A program made the translations under genes and the position numbers. This document shows, piece after piece, positions 16,226 to 24,505 of a DNA stretch of 64,000 nucleotides (the stretch's first letter is position 1; every line of letters starts with the position of its first letter). The stretch spans positions 1 to 64,000 of the forward strand of contig NZ_JADEYC010000007.1 in the NCBI RefSeq assembly GCF_015209505.1, written 5' to 3'. The notes beneath the pieces are model-generated. The model was given only the letters and a program-made list of their open reading frames with translations, was not told the DNA's origin and made no database searches. The DNA comes from Saccharopolyspora montiporae (lineage in GTDB: Bacteria; Actinomycetota; Actinomycetes; Mycobacteriales; Pseudonocardiaceae).

Positions 16226-17425
16226 ATGATCAGCAAGCCTCCGTTGCACGGTGTGCGCGTCGTGGAGATCGGTGCGTTCATGGCCGCGCCGTTCGCGGCG
16301 ATGCAGTTGGCCGATCTCGGTGCCGAGGTCATCAAGGTGGAGAACCCCGATGGGGGTGATCCGGTGCGGCAGAGCGGTCCGTTCCTGGACGGATACAGCT
16401 CGCCGTTCGTGCGGTTGAACCGCAACAAGCGGTCGGTGGCGCTGGACCTCAAGGACGAGCAGGGGTTGGCGCTGCTGGAGCGGTTGCTGGGCACGGCCGA
16501 TGTGCTGGTGCAGAACCTGCGCCCGGGGGCGTTGGCGCGGCTGGGGTTGGATTTCGAGCAGGTGCACGGCAGGCATCCGGGGCTGGTGTACGTCTCGGCG
16601 TCCGGATGGGGTCAGGACGGTCCGCTGGCGCCGCAACCGGGGCTGGACATCATGGCTCAGGCCCGGTCGGGGCTGATGAGCATCACCGGGGAGCCGCAGG
16701 CGGCGCCGACGAAGGTCGGGGTGCCGGTGTGCGATCTGGCGTGCGGGTTGTACTCGGCGTTGGCGGCGGTGGCCGCGTTGCGCGAGCGCGACAGCAGCGG
16801 GGTGGGGCAGCACGTGGACGTGTCGCTGTTCGAGTCGGGGGTGTCGTTGGAGGTGTGGGAGGCGGGCACGTTCTTCGCCACCGGCGAGTCGGGGCGTCGG
16901 CATGGTTCGGCGCATCAGAACAGCGCCCCGTATCAGGCGGTGCGCACGGCCGACGGGTGGGTGACGGTCGGGGCCACGACCGAGAAGACGTGGCCTGCGT
17001 TCTGCCGGGCGCTGGGTCTGGAGGGATTGCTGGACGAGCCGCGCTACGCGGGCTCCTACGAGCGTTACCGCCACCGGGAGGCGCTGATCGGTGAGATCGA
17101 GGTCGCCACGACCCGCCTGGGTACCGAGCGGATCGTGGCGCTGCTGGTGGAGGCCGGGGTGCCGTGCGCGCCGATCGCCGACACCGGCGCGGCGTTGACC
17201 GACGAGCACCTGGCCGAGCGGGATTTCTTCTGGGAGGCGCCGCATCCGGCGCTGGGGTCGGTGCGGCAGCTGGGTTCGCCGATGCGGATGTCGCAGTCGC
17301 CGGGTCGGCGGGAGTCGGCGGGCCCGGTGCTGGGTGCGGACACGGGTGCGGTGCTGGCGGAGTTGGGTGTGGATGCCGCGCAGTTGGATCGGTTGTGCGC
17401 GGCGGGATCGGTAGCGGTGGGGTGA
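16226..17425 (+). CDS. CaiB/BaiF family CoA transferase
   Basis: 399 residues, the usual class III length. N-terminal LHGVRVVEIGAFMAAPFAAMQLADLGAEVIKVENP and YVSASGWGQDGPLAPQPGLD are family signatures. Asp170 in VPVCDLACGLYSALAAVAALRER fits the catalytic aspartate that carries the acyl anhydride. The enzyme should move CoA between two carboxylic acids, as CaiB does with gamma-butyrobetainyl-CoA and carnitine. The crotonase follows with a GTGA overlap, and the GntR gene is divergent. The ATG at 16226 follows GGGGAG. The acid substrates are unknown. Confidence 0.92.
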   Translation: MISKPPLHGVRVVEIGAFMAAPFAAMQLADLGAEVIKVENPDGGDPVRQSGPFLDGYSSPFVRLNRNKRSVALDLKDEQGLALLERLLGTADVLVQNLRPGALARLGLDFEQVHGRHPGLVYVSASGWGQDGPLAPQPGLDIMAQARSGLMSITGEPQAAPTKVGVPVCDLACGLYSALAAVAALRERDSSGVGQHVDVSLFESGVSLEVWEAGTFFATGESGRRHGSAHQNSAPYQAVRTADGWVTVGATTEKTWPAFCRALGLEGLLDEPRYAGSYERYRHREALIGEIEVATTRLGTERIVALLVEAGVPCAPIADTGAALTDEHLAERDFFWEAPHPALGSVRQLGSPMRMSQSPGRRESAGPVLGADTGAVLAELGVDAAQLDRLCAAGSVAVG

Positions 17426-18201
17426 GCGCGGTGTCCGAGGAGTTGCTGGTCGAGCGGTCCGGGTCGGTGCTGCACGTGCGGTTCCACCGCCCGGCGCAGC
17501 GCAATGCGTTGACCTGGGGCATGTACGAGGGGTTGTTGGCGGCCTGCGATCGGGCCGAGTCCGAGCAGGGTGTGCGGGTGCTGGTGTTGTCGGGGGGCCG
17601 GGAGGCGTTCGTGGCCGGCACCGATATCGCCCAGTTCCAGGAGTTCTGCGGCGGGCAGGACGGGGTGGACTACGAGCGGCACATGCAGCGGGTGCTGGAC
17701 CGGGTGGAGGGGCTGCCGGTGCCGGTGGTGGCGGCGGTGTCCGGGTACTGCGTGGGTGCGGGGCTGGCGATCGCGGCGTGCTGCGATCTGCGGGTGGCTT
17801 CGACGACGGCACGGTTCGGGGTGCCGGTGGCGCGCACGTTGGGCAATTGCCTGTCGATGAACACCTATTCGCTGCTGGTGCACCATCTCGGGCCCGGGCG
17901 GGCGTTGGACATGCTGCTGCGGGCTCGGCTGCTGGATGCCGAGCAGGCGCTGGCGGCGGGGTTCGTCGGCGAGGTCTGCGCGCCGGAGGAGCTCGACGAG
18001 GTGGCCGCGCAGGTGGCGGCGCGGGTGTGCGAGCACGCGCCGTTGACGATGTGGGCGTCCAAGGAGGCGGTGCGGCGGTTGCGGGTGGCCGCGCTGCCCG
18101 ACGGTGATGATCTCGTGCGGGCGGTGTTCGGCAGCGAGGACTTCCGGGGCGGGGTGCGGTCGTTCGTGGACAAGACCGAGTACCGCTGGCAGGGCCGGTG
18201 A
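17422..18201 (+). CDS. Enoyl-CoA hydratase/isomerase (crotonase) family protein
   Basis: 259 residues with the crotonase fold. The oxyanion-hole segment appears as VAGTDIAQF and AAVSGYCVGAGLAIAACCDLRVAS. The stretch that usually carries catalytic Glu reads FGVPVARTLGNCLSMNTYSL, without the PE-x-G-x-x-PG-x-GG motif or an obvious glutamate, so ordinary hydration may not be its reaction. The GTG at 17422 overlaps the CoA transferase stop; an alternative GTG at 17431 would drop three residues. It probably processes the CoA ester made by the upstream transferase. Confidence 0.88.
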   Translation: MSAVSEELLVERSGSVLHVRFHRPAQRNALTWGMYEGLLAACDRAESEQGVRVLVLSGGREAFVAGTDIAQFQEFCGGQDGVDYERHMQRVLDRVEGLPVPVVAAVSGYCVGAGLAIAACCDLRVASTTARFGVPVARTLGNCLSMNTYSLLVHHLGPGRALDMLLRARLLDAEQALAAGFVGEVCAPEELDEVAAQVAARVCEHAPLTMWASKEAVRRLRVAALPDGDDLVRAVFGSEDFRGGVRSFVDKTEYRWQGR

Positions 18202-18213
18202 GGGTGGGCGGCT

Positions 18214-18669
18214 TCAGCCCGCGCAGGCCGCGGCGATGGCGTGCGCGGTGTCGTCGCGGCAGCTGAACCGGTGGCGCAGGCCGGTGAGGTCGAGGAGTCT
18301 GCCCATGACCGGGCCGGGCACCACGTACAGGGCGGTGCCGCGCTGGTCGGTGCGGTGCTGGGCCTGCAGGAGCAGTTCCAGAGCGGCGCTGCCGCAGAAG
18401 GTCACGTCGGTGAGGTCGACGACCACGGCCGACAGGGTGGCGGCGGTGAGGCGTTGCCGGACGAGTTCGGTGAGCCGGGGGACGCCGGCGAGGTCGATGT
18501 CGCCGCCGACGCGGACCAGGACGATGCCGGGAGCGGGCCAGTCCACCGCCAGGCGCAGCGTCGAGCCGCGGGCGCCGGCGTGCACGGGCGGGTCGGCGGC
18601 GTGGCGCGGTGCCGCGATCGTCGGTGCCTCCGTGTTGGCCGCGGTGGCTCCGGATTCGGAAACGATCAC
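18214..18669 (-). CDS. STAS-domain anti-sigma factor antagonist
   Basis: 151 residues with a ~35-residue flexible N terminus and a STAS domain (about 40-145). The phosphorylation loop reads VVVDLTDVTFCGSAALELL, with the serine of the canonical DS-x-G-L site kept. Such proteins release a sigma factor by binding its anti-sigma kinase when unphosphorylated. No kinase or sigma gene is nearby, so the partner is elsewhere. The GTG at 18669 was chosen for its AGGGAG site five bases upstream. Confidence 0.85.
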   Translation of the reverse strand: MIVSESGATAANTEAPTIAAPRHAADPPVHAGARGSTLRLAVDWPAPGIVLVRVGGDIDLAGVPRLTELVRQRLTAATLSAVVVDLTDVTFCGSAALELLLQAQHRTDQRGTALYVVPGPVMGRLLDLTGLRHRFSCRDDTAHAIAAACAG

Positions 18670-18947
18670 ATCAACTCCCTGGTGGGCGTGTCGCACGGGT
18701 CGTCTCGGCGGGGTGAGTCCGCCGCTTCCCCGGCCCGTTGCGCCCACGGTAGGAGCCGCTCGACAGCACCAACAAGGTTCGCCACGTTCGTGTTACCGCG
18801 GCCGGTTCGGGGTTCGCCGGAGTCGGGAGTCCCCGGCACCGGCCACCACTGTCCGTGCACGAATTCCCGGACCAGGTGATCACGGTGTCGGCACGAACGA
18901 TCGACGGCTGCCGCGTCACGGGCAGCATCATCGGCTAGGTTGCGGGC
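18670..18947. other. Divergent promoter region, no gene seen
   Basis: This 278-bp gap separates the starts of the STAS gene and the PPOX gene. Short frames here have no ribosome binding site or family resemblance, and I see no strong palindrome. Confidence 0.5.
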
Positions 18948-19373
18948 ATGGCACTGTCGAAACAGGAACGCGAGCAGTTCCTCGCCGAGCCGCACATCGG
19001 TGCGCTGTCGGTGCAGGAGCACACCGACCGGGGCCCGCTGATCGTGCCGATCTGGTACGAGTACGAACCGGGCGGGCCGCTGACCGTGCACACCGGCCCC
19101 GAGGCCCGCAAGGCGCACGCCATCCACGCGGCCGGCCGGTTCAGCCTGCTCGTGCAGCGCACCGCGCCGACCGTGCGCTACGTGTCGGTGGAAGGCCCGG
19201 TGACCGGCACCAGCACCGTCGACCGCGAACAGACCCGCCTGCTGGCGGCGCGCTACCTGCCCGCCGAGCTGGTCGCCGACTTCGTCGACTACCAGCACAC
19301 CCAGCTCGGCGAGCACATCGCCATCCACATGCAGCCGCAGCGCTGGATCTCCTCCGACCTCGGCGCCTTCTGA
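18948..19373 (+). CDS. Pyridoxamine 5'-phosphate oxidase-like (PPOX) flavin/F420-binding protein
   Basis: 141 residues forming one split beta-barrel. The N terminus MALSKQEREQFLAEPHIGALSV and the strand IVPIWYEYEPGGPLTVHTGPEARKAHAI are typical of actinobacterial PPOX-class proteins, which use F420, FMN or heme for reductions or storage. The cofactor cannot be told from the sequence. It is monocistronic and convergent with the exported hydrolase gene. Confidence 0.85.
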   Translation: MALSKQEREQFLAEPHIGALSVQEHTDRGPLIVPIWYEYEPGGPLTVHTGPEARKAHAIHAAGRFSLLVQRTAPTVRYVSVEGPVTGTSTVDREQTRLLAARYLPAELVADFVDYQHTQLGEHIAIHMQPQRWISSDLGAF

Positions 19374-19397
19374 CCGCACCGCACTCGCGGGCGACTC

Positions 19398-20429
19398 TCA
19401 CCCGAGGCGGGCCGGCAGCGCGCGGTCGAGGAAGTCCGCCACCGCCGACCACGTCGCCGGCCCCGCCTGCACCTCACGGCTGCCCCCCGCGGAGCTGGAC
19501 AACACCTGCCTGCCGGTGTGCCCGGCGGTCTCGTCCAAGAACGCGTCGTCGTGCGCGCGGGTCTGTAGCCGGTAGAAGGTGCTGTCGGCCCCGACACGCG
19601 TCAACGCCTCGTGCAGGACCTCGCTCTGCCCCACCGGCACCGTCCGGTCGCCCGTGCCGTGCATGAGCAGCCAACGCGGCCCACCCGCCGAGACGTAGCG
19701 GCCCGGGTCGGCCCGCGCCACCCGCTGCGGATCCGATCCCACCGGGGTGCCCAGCAGCCGCGACTCCGGCGAGCCCGGATCATCGTGGCAGCCCGAGAGC
19801 CCTTCGGCCCGGTTGTAGTCCGGGCACGCGCCCTCCGGCATCTGCCGGGTCAGCAGCCCGAAATCGCTCGGCCCGAACAGGTCCACCACCGCGTCCACCG
19901 CACTGGACCTGCCGGTCTCGCCGACCGATCCCTCCAAGGCCGTCACGCCGGCGGTCGCGCCGACCATGGCCGCCAGCCAGCCGCCCGACGACGAGCCCAT
20001 GAACGCCAGCCGCTGCGCGTCGAGCCCGAACTCACCGGCGTGCGCCCGCACCCACCGCACCGCCGCCTTGCCGTCGTGCACCTGGGCGGGGAACCGCGCC
20101 TGCTCGCTGGAGCGCACCGCCACCGCCGCGACCGCATACCCCCGGCCGGACAGCGCTCGGGCCACCCGCTCTCCCCCGGTGTTGCCGTCGTCGGATTCCC
20201 AGGCCGAACCCCGGCTCCACAGCACCACCGGCCACGGCCCGCCACCACCGGCCGGCAGGTACAGGTCCAGGCGGTGCGCATTGCCCACCCGCGGCGCGTA
20301 ACTGAGATCAGCCAGCACCTCCACCCCGGGGTCGCGGGACGCGGCGGCCACCACCCCCGTACCCGGCAGCATCGCGGTGGCCGCAGCAGCCCCCGCACCC
20401 CACAGCACCGACCTGCGACTGACCAGCAC
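19398..20429 (-). CDS. Tat-exported alpha/beta hydrolase (esterase/lipase-like)
   Basis: 343 residues. The signal SRRSVLWGAGAAAATAMLPG (from residue 4) is of twin-arginine type. The mature part has an alpha/beta hydrolase domain: nucleophile elbow FMGSSSGGWLAA, acidic residue in LMHGTGDRTVPVGQ, and histidine in RAHDDAF. The oxyanion strand reads PVVLWSRGSAWESDDG in place of the usual HGG. It resembles BD-FAE/esterase-type hydrolases that deacylate sugars or small esters outside the cell. The GTG at 20429 has GGGGAGG directly upstream. Confidence 0.85.
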   Translation of the reverse strand: MLVSRRSVLWGAGAAAATAMLPGTGVVAAASRDPGVEVLADLSYAPRVGNAHRLDLYLPAGGGGPWPVVLWSRGSAWESDDGNTGGERVARALSGRGYAVAAVAVRSSEQARFPAQVHDGKAAVRWVRAHAGEFGLDAQRLAFMGSSSGGWLAAMVGATAGVTALEGSVGETGRSSAVDAVVDLFGPSDFGLLTRQMPEGACPDYNRAEGLSGCHDDPGSPESRLLGTPVGSDPQRVARADPGRYVSAGGPRWLLMHGTGDRTVPVGQSEVLHEALTRVGADSTFYRLQTRAHDDAFLDETAGHTGRQVLSSSAGGSREVQAGPATWSAVADFLDRALPARLG

Positions 20430-20568
20430 GGGCCCTCCCCGAAGATCGCCGCGCACCCGCGCGGCAGCCGAACACTCCGGGCCGGCACGCTACGCAGCGC
20501 CGTCCGCGGCAGCGGGCAGACGATCCGAACCACCACCGGTGATCACCCGATCGGCCACCGCCCGGGGG

Positions 20569-22941
20569 CTAACCGGGCACCGAATGCTGCTGCGGCGCGG
20601 TGTGCGGGTCCGCGGCCGGCGCCGCGTGCCGCCCCCCGGCCACCGGTTCCCACACGGCGGCCACCGAGAACGACAGCTGCCCGCCCGCGGCACCGACGGT
20701 GATCTCGTCACCGGGCCCGGCCTGCGCGCGCAGCACCATCGACGACAGCGGGGTGTCGAGATCGCGCTGGATCACCCGCCGCAGCGGCCGCGCCCCGAAC
20801 TCCGGCTGATATCCCTGCTCGACCAGCCAGTCCACCGCGTCCTCACCGACGACCAGGCCGATGCCCTTGGCCTGCAGCTGCTCGTGCGTGCGGTGCAGCA
20901 GCAGCCGCGTGATCCACCGCAGCTCAGGGCCGCCCAGCGGCCGGAACGCCACCACGTCGTCGATGCGGTTGATGAACTCCGGGCGGAAGAACGCCCGCAG
21001 CTCCTCCAGCACCACCCGCGCCGACACCGCCGCATCCGCCCCGGAATCGGCGATGCGTCCCGCACCGATGTTGGAGGTCATGATCACCACCACGTTGCGG
21101 AAATCCACGCACCGGCCCTGCGCGTCGGTCAGCCGCCCCGCGTCCAGCAGCTGCAGCAACGTGTTGAACACATCCGGGTGAGCCTTTTCCACCTCGTCGA
21201 GCAGCACCACCGAATACGGCCGCCGCCGCACCGGATCGGTGAGCTGACCGGCCTCGCCGTAGCCGACGTAACCGGGTGGTGCGCCGATGAGCCGCGAGAC
21301 CGTGTGCTTTTCCTGGAACTCGCCCATGTCCAGCCGCACCAGGTGCTGCCCGTCCCCGAAGACCGCCTCGGCCAGCGCGCGAGCCAGCTCGGTCTTGCCC
21401 ACCCCGGTGGGGCCCAGGAACAGGAAACTGCCGATCGGGCGCTGCGGATCGGCCAGCCCCACCCGGGCGCGGCGCACCGCCTCGGCGACCGTGCGCACCG
21501 CCTGCTCCTGGCCCACGACCCGCTCGCCGAGCTGGGCCTCCAGGTCCAGCAGCCGGTCCACGTCCGGCGTGTCGACCTCGGAGACCGGGATGCCGGTGCG
21601 GGTGGCCACCACCTCGGCCACATCGTCGGCACCGACCGTGGGCTCGAACGCGGCCTCCTCGCGCACCGAACCACCGCGGCGCCTGCGCACCCGCGAGCAC
21701 GCCTGGTCGAGCAGGTCCACCGCTTTGTCCGGCAGGAACCGGTCGGGGATGAACCGGTCGGACAACCCGGCGGCGGCCTGCAGCGCGGCGTCGTCGATGC
21801 GCACCCGGTGGTGCTGCTGGAAGCGGGTGCGCAGCCCCTCCAGCACCTGCACGGCCTCGCCCACCCCGGGTTCGGGCACCGGGATCGGCGCGAACCGGCG
21901 CTCCAACGCCGGGTCCTTGTCCACGTCGCGGCGATATTCCTCGACGGTGGTCGCGCCGATGAGCCGGATCTCGCCGCGGGCCAGCGCCGGTTTGAGCATG
22001 GTGCCGGCATCCATCGACCCCTCCCCGGCGCCGGCGCCGACGATGCTGTGGATCTCGTCGATGAACACGACCACGTGGTCGCGGTGCCGACGCAGTTCGG
22101 CGAGCACCTCGCGGAACCGCTGCTCGAACTCGCCGCGGTACTTCGCGCCGGCGACCATGCCGGCCAGGTCCAGCGACACGATCCGCGCCTCGGCCAGCGA
22201 CCAGGGCACGTCGCCGTTGATGATGCGCTGGGCCAGGCCCTCCACGACCGCGGTCTTGCCGACGCCGGGGTCGCCGACGAACACCGGGTTGTTCTTCGAG
22301 CGGCGGCCGAGCACCTCGATGGCCTGCTCGATCTCCTCGTCGCGGCCCACGACCGGATCCAGCGCCCGGCTGCGGGCCAGTTCGGTCATGTCCGTGCCGA
22401 ACTCGTCGAGCCGCGGAGTCACGCTCAGCGCCTGCTGCCCGGCCCCGTCGTGGCCCACGGCGCGGGCCAGCGTGCGCCCGGCCACCGAGTCCCCGTCGGC
22501 GGACAGGCCCTGCAGCAGGTGGCGCGCGCCGACGACCTCGGCGCCTTCGCCGAGGGCCTGCTGGTAGGCGCGCAGCAGCGCCATGCGTGCTGAGGACGAC
22601 AGGACCGGTGCGCCGGCGCCGGGTGGTTCGGCCGCGGCCGCGACCGCCGCGCGCACGGCCGAAGCCAGCTCGGCGACCCGCACTCCGGAGTCGGACAGCA
22701 TGCCGGCCGTGGCCGGGACCTGGGTGACCGCCCACAGCAGGTGCGTGCTGTCGAGTTCGCGGCTGGACCAGTCCACAGTGGCCCGTGCGGCGTGCGAGAC
22801 GACCTCGTAGGCGTGCGGATCCAGCAGCGAACGCAGCCGCAGCCCGTCCCCGGCCGACTCGTCCGGCCGGGGCTGGGTGAACACTTCGCTGAACAGCGCA
22901 TCGAAGGCCGCAGACGAATCACCGGCACTGCCGCGACCCAC
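20569..22941 (-). CDS. Clp/Hsp100-type AAA+ ATPase without M domain or ClpP-docking loop
   Basis: 790 residues. An N-terminal Clp_N repeat domain (about 5-150) leads to D1 with Walker A GDPGVGKTAVVEG, then D2 with GPTGVGKTELA and a ClpB-like C-terminal domain (PEFGARPLRRVIQRDLDTPLSS). The D1-D2 link is short (RRRRGGSVREEAAFEP), with neither the long ClpB coiled coil nor the ClpC UVR/M domain. After TSNIGAGRI, the stretch to FRPEFINRID lacks the [LIV]-G-[FL] loop that docks ClpP. It may therefore be a stand-alone unfoldase. The GTG at 22941 has GGGAGGT six bases upstream. Confidence 0.9.
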   Translation of the reverse strand: MGRGSAGDSSAAFDALFSEVFTQPRPDESAGDGLRLRSLLDPHAYEVVSHAARATVDWSSRELDSTHLLWAVTQVPATAGMLSDSGVRVAELASAVRAAVAAAAEPPGAGAPVLSSSARMALLRAYQQALGEGAEVVGARHLLQGLSADGDSVAGRTLARAVGHDGAGQQALSVTPRLDEFGTDMTELARSRALDPVVGRDEEIEQAIEVLGRRSKNNPVFVGDPGVGKTAVVEGLAQRIINGDVPWSLAEARIVSLDLAGMVAGAKYRGEFEQRFREVLAELRRHRDHVVVFIDEIHSIVGAGAGEGSMDAGTMLKPALARGEIRLIGATTVEEYRRDVDKDPALERRFAPIPVPEPGVGEAVQVLEGLRTRFQQHHRVRIDDAALQAAAGLSDRFIPDRFLPDKAVDLLDQACSRVRRRRGGSVREEAAFEPTVGADDVAEVVATRTGIPVSEVDTPDVDRLLDLEAQLGERVVGQEQAVRTVAEAVRRARVGLADPQRPIGSFLFLGPTGVGKTELARALAEAVFGDGQHLVRLDMGEFQEKHTVSRLIGAPPGYVGYGEAGQLTDPVRRRPYSVVLLDEVEKAHPDVFNTLLQLLDAGRLTDAQGRCVDFRNVVVIMTSNIGAGRIADSGADAAVSARVVLEELRAFFRPEFINRIDDVVAFRPLGGPELRWITRLLLHRTHEQLQAKGIGLVVGEDAVDWLVEQGYQPEFGARPLRRVIQRDLDTPLSSMVLRAQAGPGDEITVGAAGGQLSFSVAAVWEPVAGGRHAAPAADPHTAPQQHSVPG

Positions 22942-23145
22942 AGGTACACCTCCCGGGACAAGGCAGGCCGGGCCTGCCGCCGAAACCGCCTCGCACCACC
23001 CGCCGAACGGCGTCGCTGAGGCCGACACCCGGTGCGGGCGGCGCACCGCGACCGGCCCGAGCGGGGGTGCGGTGCCGCCCCCAACATACTGAGCCGCCCG
23101 CCGCCCCTGTTCAGCGATCCCGCCGCGGCAGGCACCGGTGTCCGG
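22942..23145. other. Intergenic region upstream of the Clp-type ATPase
   Basis: A GC-rich 204-bp gap holding a small inverted repeat (GGGGGTGCGGTGCCGCCCCC, 23060-23080 region) but no CIRCE or HAIR element that I can recognise. No gene is visible. Confidence 0.4.
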
Positions 23146-23547
23146 TCAGCGGTCCTCCTGCGCCTCCTGAATCGCCTCGGCCAACCGCTGCAATTCCTTG
23201 CCCAAGTGCGACATCCGGTCGGCCACCACGCTGGAGTGGCCGGTGAGCTGGCCGGTGTGCCCGGCCGCGCGCAGCCATTCGGTGATGCCGCCGACCCCGT
23301 CGGACATGCCGTCCACGGTGGCCGAGAAACCGCGCAGCACCTTCTCGATCTCCTCGACCGAGTGCGCCACGGACGGATCGCGCAGCCGGTCGGCCAGCGC
23401 GGCGGCGGCCTCGCCCACCTGCCACGCGATATCGGCGGACTGCCCCGTTTGACCGGAATCGGAACCCCGTCGGGCCCCCGAACGCCGTTCCGGACCGTGC
23501 CGCCCGGACTGCGAGGGCTGCTTGTCGGAATGTCCAGTGGCAGTCAT
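23146..23547 (-). CDS. Hypothetical helical protein
   Basis: 133 residues. The first ~35 are polar and basic (GRHGPERRSGARRGSD). The rest is alpha-helical with coiled-coil character (AADIAWQVGEAAAALADRLRD; HLGKELQRLAEAIQEAQEDR). No signal peptide, membrane segment or catalytic motif is visible. The ATG at 23547 is used; a TTG two codons upstream is possible, and the ribosome binding site is weak for both. It lies between the Clp-type gene and a phosphoribosyltransferase gene on the same strand. I do not recognise the family. Confidence 0.6.
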   Translation of the reverse strand: MTATGHSDKQPSQSGRHGPERRSGARRGSDSGQTGQSADIAWQVGEAAAALADRLRDPSVAHSVEEIEKVLRGFSATVDGMSDGVGGITEWLRAAGHTGQLTGHSSVVADRMSHLGKELQRLAEAIQEAQEDR

Positions 23548-23617
23548 AGCCAACCAATCAACCAGAGACCCGTGCTCGCTTCGCGCCCGGCGCCACCCAT
23601 CCTCGGCGGCGCACAGG

Positions 23618-23634
23618 TGAGGTGAGGCTACCTC
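23618..23634. promoter_or_regulatory. Weak IdeR/DtxR-box-like sequence
   Basis: AGGTGAGGCTACCT at about 23621-23634 region resembles the AGGTTAGGCTAACCT core of actinobacterial iron boxes, with one base missing in the right arm. It lies about 75 bases upstream of the helical protein gene. The match is partial and may be chance. Confidence 0.2.
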
Positions 23635-23747
23635 CTCGGCGCGCAGGCCAGTATGGGTTGGTGTGCACCGTCGAATTCATCAAACACTGAACGAACAAAC
23701 GTTTTCAATGTTGGGAAGTGCACATGGTCGCGGGCGCGGCCGGGCCG

Positions 23748-24416
23748 CTAGGCTGCACCGAGCTCGGCCAGCAGCCGGTCGATCTCGGCATCATCGGTGG
23801 CGGCGAAGTCGCGATACCACTGCCCCACCGCCGCGAACGAGACCGGCTGCAGCACGCACACCACCTCGTCGGCCTCCCCGCGCAGCGCGGCCACCGCGTC
23901 GCGGGCACCCACCGGCACGGCCAGCACCACCCGGGCCGCACCGGCCGCGCGCACCATCCGCACCGCCGCGCGGGCCGTGGCCCCGGTCGCCAGCCCGTCG
24001 TCGACGAGCACCGCTTCCCGCCCGCGCAGCGCCTCGGCCCCGGGCGAACCGAACCGCTGCTCGCGGCGCCGGGCCTCGGCACGTTCCCGGTCGGTGGCCT
24101 GCTGCATGCCCGCGGTGTCCAGCCCGAACGAGCGCAGCATCCGCTCGTCGAAATCGGCAGGTCCCTCGGCGGTCACCGCCCCCACGGCCAACTCCGGCTG
24201 GCCCGGCGCGCCGATCTTGCGGGCCACGCACACCCGCAGCGGGGCGTGCAGAGCGCGCGCCACCTCGGCGGCCACCGGCACGCCGCCGCGGGCCAGACCG
24301 AGCACCACAGGGTCGGTCAACGCCGCAGCCGTGAGGTGACCGGCCAGCACCCGCCCGGCGTGCGCGCGGTCGTCGTAGCCGACCGTGGTCGACTCGGACG
24401 CATTCCTGCGGGGCAT
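23748..24416 (-). CDS. Phosphoribosyltransferase-domain protein
   Basis: 222 residues with the type I PRTase fold. The PRPP-binding loop reads AVLVDDGLATGATARAAVR, and an N-terminal substrate region contains LGLARGGVPVAAEVARAL and VARKIGAPGQPELAVGAV. Proteins of this type sit in many actinobacterial genomes next to stress or envelope genes and have no assigned base. The C-terminal YRDFAATDDAEI is typical of this subfamily. It is preceded by an ABC-class ATPase gene on the same strand with an 89-bp gap. Confidence 0.85.
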   Translation of the reverse strand: MPRRNASESTTVGYDDRAHAGRVLAGHLTAAALTDPVVLGLARGGVPVAAEVARALHAPLRVCVARKIGAPGQPELAVGAVTAEGPADFDERMLRSFGLDTAGMQQATDRERAEARRREQRFGSPGAEALRGREAVLVDDGLATGATARAAVRMVRAAGAARVVLAVPVGARDAVAALRGEADEVVCVLQPVSFAAVGQWYRDFAATDDAEIDRLLAELGAA

Positions 24417-24505
24417 CGCCGCGCCTCCCGCCGCGCTGCTACCAGGTTCGCCCCGATGGTGCCCCGGGCCGCGGCGGTGGCAAACCCCGCCCGAGGTCGG
24501 CGGGC

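Noticed and set aside
22942..23110. CIRCE or HAIR heat-shock element before the Clp-type gene
   Set aside because: Only a GC-rich inverted repeat is present; it does not match the HrcA or HspR consensus.
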